Positions 39,815 to 43,878 of a stretch of DNA of 43,878 nucleotides are shown here, one piece after another (position 1 is the stretch's first letter; each line of letters begins with the position of its first letter). Under the pieces are notes generated by a model that saw only the letters and a list, made by a program, of their open reading frames with translations, searched no databases and was not told the DNA's origin. The position numbers and the translations under genes were made by a program. Origin of the DNA: a virus; IMG/VR virus record IMGVR_UViG_3300024520_000147, positions 1 to 43,878 of that record; one strand, written 5' to 3'.

Positions 39815-41787
39815 AGAAGTTACTGACCCTTGCTGCGCTGTTCATCCCGTTGCTGGCCTTTGGTCAGCGGGGTGGTGCCCCCACGACTCCGACGATGGCG
39901 GCGATCATCCCTGACTGCACTGCGGTCACGGGGAACTGCCCTGTGGACAACTACGTTTGCATGGATTCTTCGGACATCATCAATCGCTGCGAGGTTCCTG
40001 GGATATGGTCCACCGTTGGCGGTGCGGCTGATGCGGACATCGAGACGCGGTCTACCTCGGGTGCTGCGGGGACGGCTCCCGTGAGTGACGGAGCATCCGG
40101 TCTTGACATGACGGACATCGCTACCGAGGCTGAGTTGACGGCGCACACTGCGGACACGACTGCGGTCCACGGGATCACGGATACTTCGCTGCTGTTGGAT
40201 CAGTCCACGAGTTTTGCGGGGGATGCCACCGGGATCTACAGCAACCTGCAACTCGGTACGGATGTGGTGACGGCCACGGAGCTTGATCAGTCCATCGCGC
40301 CTACGTGGACGGGGGACCACATCTGGTCAACGGCGACCGAGGTTCACTTCCCCGAGGAGACGGAGTCTACGTCCGGTTGGGTGGAGTGGGATGCGACGGT
40401 TGCCGGGACCAGCCCCCCGACAGCGTCGTACCGGTTCATCCGCGGAGATGCAGACAACACGGCGGCCCCTCACGCGCACCCCAATGGCGAGGATGACGAG
40501 GAGTTGACGTTCGGGTACAACATCTTGAATGCAGGCGGCGGGAGGATCGACACAAGCCAGCACGCCTTCGAGCGCACTTACGAGGCGACGTGGTGGGACG
40601 GGACGCAGGAGAGCTTCGAGTACAACTGGGACTTCACCGAGACCGATGGGACCACGAATCGTGTCTTCATCACTCGCTGCTTCACGGGGTCGTACTGCGT
40701 GGCCAACGATACGGTGTGGTGCGTGGACGACACTGATTGCGCTGGCGTCGGTGGGGCATGCTTCATCGACTACGCGGGGACCTGCTCTCACACCTGGGAC
40801 GCATTCGATAACGCTGGCGAACCGCATTTCAAAGTGGACAAGACCGGGCGACTGTCCTTTGGACGCGGTGTGGATTCGCTCGTAACCCGGACTGACGCAG
40901 ACGGAAGCGCGAACATGATGGAGATGAACCATCACATCTCTTCCGATGGTGACGGCAGCCCAGGTTACGATTACGTAGGTTTCGAGTTGGAGACCTACTA
41001 CGATGCCACCGCCGCAGGCTTCGTGAACGACATGCGAGGCGTGAAGGTATCGAACAAGTTCACCGGTTCCACGGCAGACCGAGACATTGTCACCGGGATG
41101 GTTGGCGTCTCTGCGAACAACTACTTCTCCGTGACTGGGGACGCTGGGGATAACGCCAACGTCGGGGCGATCACTGGGTTCCAGTACAGCCCTACGTTCT
41201 CTTCAGCAAGCGAGTTGGACATAACTGATGCGTATGGGTTGCGGTTGATCTCTTGGCCTAGTGGGGCGACTCTCGGAACAGACGTGAACTTGTCCAACTC
41301 CTACGGCGTGTACATCGGGGACCTCGGTGGGTTCGCCAGTCAGAGCCACGCAGTCTTCATCGAGAAGCAGAACAACAACCAAGATGACGGTCTCGGTAAC
41401 CTCACCTTCGAGGGTGGTGGGATTGAGAACGGTCACATTATGCTTGATTCGGTGAATCAGGCGCACTTGTACTTTGTCGATGGCGACCTCACGTACCGCA
41501 CATGGATGGGCGCGGACGGCGACCTCACCACGGCGAACGAGACTCGTGGCGCTCCGCTGCACTCCCCACGAGGCACTGACGCAAACTGGGGCACGACGAT
41601 CTGGGGTCTCGGATCGAACGGTACGACCAGCACCGGGAACGAAGTGTGCGCGTTGGCTCGGCTCGACTGCGAGGCTGTCGAGAATTCGTCAGTCGCCAGC
41701 GGTGATCTTTGCACGACCGAGCAGGGCACCGACACTGGCAAGTTCCTCGCCCTCTGCAAGAACACCTACGACACGCTACCCAACTGA
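39811..41787 (+). CDS. exported fibre-like protein
   Basis: A 658-residue protein with a Sec signal peptide (MKKLLTLAALFIPLLAFGQR, cleavage near residue 18). Early repeats such as DTTAVHGITDTSLLLDQSTS and DATGIYSNLQL are fibre-shaft motifs. The middle has paired cysteines (CFTGSYC, WCVDDTDCAGVGGACF). The C-terminal half is beta-rich. The ATG overlaps the previous TGA. Export of a fibre-like protein is unusual: it may be assembled outside the cytoplasm, cover receptors or be released. Virion location is not certain. Confidence 0.6.
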   Translation: MKKLLTLAALFIPLLAFGQRGGAPTTPTMAAIIPDCTAVTGNCPVDNYVCMDSSDIINRCEVPGIWSTVGGAADADIETRSTSGAAGTAPVSDGASGLDMTDIATEAELTAHTADTTAVHGITDTSLLLDQSTSFAGDATGIYSNLQLGTDVVTATELDQSIAPTWTGDHIWSTATEVHFPEETESTSGWVEWDATVAGTSPPTASYRFIRGDADNTAAPHAHPNGEDDEELTFGYNILNAGGGRIDTSQHAFERTYEATWWDGTQESFEYNWDFTETDGTTNRVFITRCFTGSYCVANDTVWCVDDTDCAGVGGACFIDYAGTCSHTWDAFDNAGEPHFKVDKTGRLSFGRGVDSLVTRTDADGSANMMEMNHHISSDGDGSPGYDYVGFELETYYDATAAGFVNDMRGVKVSNKFTGSTADRDIVTGMVGVSANNYFSVTGDAGDNANVGAITGFQYSPTFSSASELDITDAYGLRLISWPSGATLGTDVNLSNSYGVYIGDLGGFASQSHAVFIEKQNNNQDDGLGNLTFEGGGIENGHIMLDSVNQAHLYFVDGDLTYRTWMGADGDLTTANETRGAPLHSPRGTDANWGTTIWGLGSNGTTSTGNEVCALARLDCEAVENSSVASGDLCTTEQGTDTGKFLALCKNTYDTLPN

Positions 41788-42257
41788 TGCTGCGTCTACT
41801 CCCAGTGCTGATGATGGTTCTGTCCCCCGCAGGGGTGGACGCGGACTATCTCGCTCGTGGTTCTGCTGGGCACTGCACCCTACCGATGCAATCTGTCGCC
41901 GGGTGGTGTCCCGAGGAGATCCAGTGGAGCGACGACCCGTTACCCGTGGATGCCCCTGACGGGGTGCTGTGGTACGAGGTGCAGCGATGCGGGGCCACGA
42001 CCCCCGATGACATCGAGTGCTTCGTGGTGGGGTCCACGATCATGGCTGGGCGCTCGTGGCTGCCGTACTGGGACGCGCCTGCCGCGGAAGAGGGCCGGTA
42101 CTACACCTACCGGATCAGGGGCATCCTCTCGGCCTACGAGCGGGATTACACCGGGCCGTGGTCTGGTCGTGTTGGGTTCCGCGCCCCGTGGCGACGGTGC
42201 TACGAAGACCGGGTTGAGTTCGATTGTTCCGAGTTCGATGCGAGGGCTGCGCGATGA
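41787..42257 (+). CDS. secreted FN3-like protein
   Basis: A 156-residue protein with a signal peptide (MLRLLPVLMMVLSPAGVDA). The mature part has the pattern of a fibronectin type III domain (GVLWYEVQRC ... EEGRYYTYRIRGI ... TGPWSGRVGF) with several cysteines. The ATG overlaps the previous stop. It lies between an exported fibre-like protein and the endolysin, so it may be an adhesive or envelope factor. An upstream extension to 41709 has no support. Confidence 0.6.
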   Translation: MLRLLPVLMMVLSPAGVDADYLARGSAGHCTLPMQSVAGWCPEEIQWSDDPLPVDAPDGVLWYEVQRCGATTPDDIECFVVGSTIMAGRSWLPYWDAPAAEEGRYYTYRIRGILSAYERDYTGPWSGRVGFRAPWRRCYEDRVEFDCSEFDARAAR

Positions 42258-42529
42258 ATGCTTCGGAGTTCTGGGTGACTGTGAACGTGTTGTGCAAGGT
42301 CCACGGAGGGACAGTCACATCGGGAATCCGTTCCAAGGACAGGAACCACATGGTCGGAGGGAGTCCTCGCAGCAAGCACCTGATGGGCATTGCCGCGGAC
42401 GTGGTCCTCGACGACATGGCGCTGATCTACCGCGATGGGTTTGTCCATGCGGCGAAGAAGGTCGGGTTGTCGGCCCTCGACGAAGCAGACCACATCCACC
42501 TGCAAGGGTTGCCTCCGGGGGTGGTCTGA
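42254..42529 (+). CDS. M15-family peptidase, endolysin
   Basis: A 91-residue D-Ala-D-Ala carboxypeptidase-type enzyme. VTSGIRSKDRNHMVGGSPRS leads to SKHLMGIAADVVL (His, then Asp seven residues on) and EADHIHLQG (HxH): the HxxxxxxD...HxH zinc ligands of Peptidase_M15 endolysins, with a conserved acid before them. It cuts peptidoglycan cross-links at lysis. It is short even for this family, catalytic domain only. The ATG overlaps the previous stop. Confidence 0.9.
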   Translation: MNASEFWVTVNVLCKVHGGTVTSGIRSKDRNHMVGGSPRSKHLMGIAADVVLDDMALIYRDGFVHAAKKVGLSALDEADHIHLQGLPPGVV

Positions 42530-42864
42530 TGGATCAGATACTCAACTCGCTCAGTGGCGAGTACGGCATTGCCTTCGCCATCCTTTCAGCCGCGGTGTTC
42601 CTGGGGATGCTGGGGTTCCGCATCGTTGACCGTGTCCTGGTGATGAAGGAGAAGTCCAGCGGTACAGGGTTCTACGATGCAGACAGGAGGAGCCTCGAGG
42701 CCATCGCTTGCAGTGAGGTTAGCTGCCACGAGATCCTGAAGCAGTTAGCATCCGCGATGGTCAAGCTGGTGGATTCCATCGAACGCCATGACCGTCGCGC
42801 CTCCGCGTACATTGCCGAGTCGAAAGCAGCCATCGCCAACGAGATCGCGGACAACGGAGACTGA
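42529..42864 (+). CDS. membrane protein, spanin or holin-like
   Basis: A 111-residue protein: one transmembrane helix (GIAFAILSAAVFLGMLGFRI, about 12-31), then a soluble helical tail (EILKQLASAMVKLVDSIERH) reaching the C-terminus. An N-in anchor with a long periplasmic coiled coil would suit an inner-membrane spanin subunit (Rz-like) or a pinholin-type partner of the endolysin. No outer-membrane Rz1 partner is clear nearby. The ATG overlaps the endolysin stop. Confidence 0.55.
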   Translation: MDQILNSLSGEYGIAFAILSAAVFLGMLGFRIVDRVLVMKEKSSGTGFYDADRRSLEAIACSEVSCHEILKQLASAMVKLVDSIERHDRRASAYIAESKAAIANEIADNGD

Positions 42865-42866
42865 CC

Positions 42867-43217
42867 ATGTGGCTCATACTTCAGGGACTCTGGTATCTGG
42901 CCGGTGTGGGCCTCCACGTCGTCTACAAGCTCGCGAAGTGGGCGCAGGGGCAGGAGGCATACCTGGGGTTCAGGGGCACCATGGAAGCCTACTGGACGGT
43001 TCGCAAGTGGCACATCATCCAGGCGGGCATCGGCTCTCTACTGGCGATGGGAGCGTGGACCAGCGGACATCTGCTCGTTCCGGTGAACATGGCTATCGAG
43101 AAGGCTGGCGGGGTGCAGGAGTTGCCCCTCGTGTGGTGGTCGTCCTTCGGTGCGGGGTTCGCCTTCGACTACTTCGCGTACAAGATCATCGAGAAGATAT
43201 CCAAGAAGAAGGTATGA
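42867..43217 (+). CDS. holin-like membrane protein
   Basis: A 116-residue protein with hydrophobic segments near residues 2-18 (WLILQGLWYLAGVGLHVV), 50-67 (HIIQAGIGSLLAMGAWTSGH) and 88-106 (LVWWSSFGAGFAFDYFAYKI), and a basic tail KIIEKISKKKV. Two or three membrane spans with a basic C-terminus beside an endolysin fit a holin that forms the membrane hole. Confidence 0.6.
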   Translation: MWLILQGLWYLAGVGLHVVYKLAKWAQGQEAYLGFRGTMEAYWTVRKWHIIQAGIGSLLAMGAWTSGHLLVPVNMAIEKAGGVQELPLVWWSSFGAGFAFDYFAYKIIEKISKKKV

Positions 43218-43492
43218 CCGCTCCGCTGGTCATCTTGACTCGAGCGAAGGTCATCTTCAAAGCAGGGAGGAAGAGCATGAAGTGGTGGAAGAGGGTACGC
43301 AAGGGGATTGAGATCGCTCAGGACATCAAGAAGGTCTCTCGCGACATCATCGACTGGGAGACGAAGCTCCAGTTGGCTGTCGCGAAGGGTGAGGGAGTCC
43401 ACGTTGAGGCCGGTGACGTGGAGAACGTCTACCTGAAGGGGAGGCCACTGTTCGAGGTGGCCCACAAGGTCGAGGACTTCGGTCTGTTCTAG
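43214..43492 (+). CDS. small basic protein, last late gene
   Basis: A 92-residue protein (MTAPLVILTRAKVIFKAGRK...) with a basic N-terminal half (KSMKWWKRVRKGIEIAQDIK) and an acidic C-terminal half. The ATG at 43214 overlaps the previous stop. It is the last gene of the late operon before the convergent structured region. Function unknown; it may belong with the lysis genes. Confidence 0.55.
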   Translation: MTAPLVILTRAKVIFKAGRKSMKWWKRVRKGIEIAQDIKKVSRDIIDWETKLQLAVAKGEGVHVEAGDVENVYLKGRPLFEVAHKVEDFGLF

Positions 43493-43500
43493 CCAACCCT

Positions 43501-43589
43501 GTGCGCCCTGCCTCTGGGTTGCCGGGCTTCGCTCTCCCGGCTCCACCTGCCCCCTCGGGTGGTCTCCCCTGCCTGGGGGTGGGGCGCAC
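43501..43589 (+). ncRNA. candidate structured RNA / late transcript end
   Basis: An 8-bp closing stem, GTGCGCCC (43501-43508) with GGGCGCAC (43582-43589), encloses hairpins GCCGGG/CCCGGC (43521-43541), CCACC/GGTGG (43543-43562) and CCCC/GGGG (43566-43578). This is a multi-branched fold directly after the last late gene, followed by a short T-run. It may be the late terminator, a stable RNA or both. It is not a tRNA: no TTC loop and wrong arm sizes. Confidence 0.4.
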
Positions 43590-43697
43590 GCCTTTATCGC
43601 CGTCAGGTGGCTGTCAGGGGCCTTCTCGGCGGTGTTAAAGGGTGGGGCAGTGATGCCGAGATAAGTGAGGCGCTGTCGCCCACGGCACCAATGCCCC

Positions 43698-43740
43698 AAA
43701 AGAGTGGGGCCGGCATCCCACGCGACTAGAACCCGGCCCC
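43698..43740 (-). terminator. early operon intrinsic terminator
   Basis: Read leftward, GGGGCCGG (43740-43733) pairs with CCGGCCCC (43713-43706), then ACTCTTTT follows. An 8-bp GC stem and a T-run, about 60-100 nt beyond the stop of the last early gene across the contig joint, make this a plausible intrinsic terminator. Confidence 0.55.
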
Positions 43741-43752
43741 CAGGAGACGAGA

Positions 43753-43878
43753 GCAGGAGGAGTCAACCTGCTCGTGCCGTGTCAGGGTAGCACATCAGAT
43801 CAACACTCTCGCCTATCCCTGAGTTGCTCTTGTAGGAGAGCGATTGCTGCGGGCACCCAGCAATCCCTCAAGGCCAAC
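43753..43878. repeat. terminal direct repeat, right copy
   Basis: 126 bp identical to 7-132. It contains stem V and, from 43800, a second partial copy (3' part) of the first early gene at 54-245. Confidence 0.95.

Larger units (their letters stand above)
43493..43799. other. convergent non-coding region with nested hairpins
   Basis: No gene is visible in these 307 bp, where late (+) and early (-) transcripts meet. Five stems tile it. Stem I is closed by GTGCGCCC (43501) and GGGCGCAC (43582) with three inner hairpins. Stem II pairs CCTTTA/TAAAGG plus CGCCG/CGGCG (43591-43641). Stem III has three nested helices (43644-43697). Stem IV is GGGGCCGG/CCGGCCCC (43706-43740). Stem V is GAGCAGG/CCTGCTC (43751-43773). 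Alternative pairings exist between III and IV. Confidence 0.6.

Noticed and set aside
43501-43589. tRNA-like element
   Set aside because: The closing stem is tRNA-like in length, but there is no TTC loop, no D-loop GG, and the inner arms have wrong sizes.
1-43878. Prophage or temperate phage signs (integrase, att site, CI-like repressor)
   Set aside because: No recombinase motif or att-like core was found. One HTH and two RHH proteins alone do not show lysogeny.

Overview
The window is an essentially complete genome of a tailed bacteriophage with a short-tail (podovirus-like) virion plan. Positions 7-132 recur exactly at 43753-43878, so the contig closes on itself. The unit length is 43746 bp, either as a circular or circularly permuted genome or as a linear one with a short direct terminal repeat. 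Genes are packed into two divergent, heavily overlapping operons that converge across the contig ends. I see no integrase, CI-type repressor, DNA polymerase, primase, replicative helicase or tape-measure gene. The DNA is GC-rich, the promoters look sigma70-like, and there are lipobox, Sec signal and spanin-like proteins. These favour a Gram-negative host, though the host cannot be named from the sequence.

Left arm (13506 down to 54, minus strand, early). A promoter at 13541-13570 drives small unknown proteins, many with zinc-knuckle cysteines, and a second promoter lies at 10907-10936. Both promoters carry the same operator-like palindrome, ATTGC-N5-GCAAT, between their -35 and -10 boxes. Downstream come a short cytosine-5 methyltransferase, an HTH protein, an Erf-type annealing protein with a RecE-like exonuclease, a small ribbon-helix-helix (RHH) protein, an HNH nuclease, a replication initiator-like protein and a putative helicase loader. 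These are followed by a PP-loop (PAPS reductase-like) enzyme, the resolvase RusA, and a tail of small genes that includes a secreted cysteine-rich protein and a 34-residue membrane protein. The phage probably loads the host replisome in the manner of lambda O/P. The candidate origin is an array of half-sites, several phased by 10 bp, inside the initiator gene.

Right arm (13.7 kb to 43492, plus strand, late). After a roughly 330 bp non-coding stretch rich in inverted repeats come small zinc-finger genes and the terminase large subunit. Next is a cassette not usually found there: two family-2 glycosyltransferases, a class I methyltransferase, a radical SAM/SPASM-type enzyme, a zinc-finger protein and a third glycosyltransferase-like protein. 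Portal, scaffold-like protein, N4-gp56-type capsid, head-tail adaptor, beta-helix tailspike, large tail protein and fibres follow. Then come internal virion proteins (the largest split by an apparent -1 frameshift), several late proteins with Sec signal peptides, and a lysis block (M15 endolysin, spanin- or holin-like membrane proteins).

The two operons converge on about 300 bp of nested hairpins (43493-43799), which probably contains terminators for both and may include a structured RNA. The features I consider most novel are the modification cassette, the RHH-domain initiator with its in-gene binding array, the operator shared by the two early promoters, and the structured convergent region.
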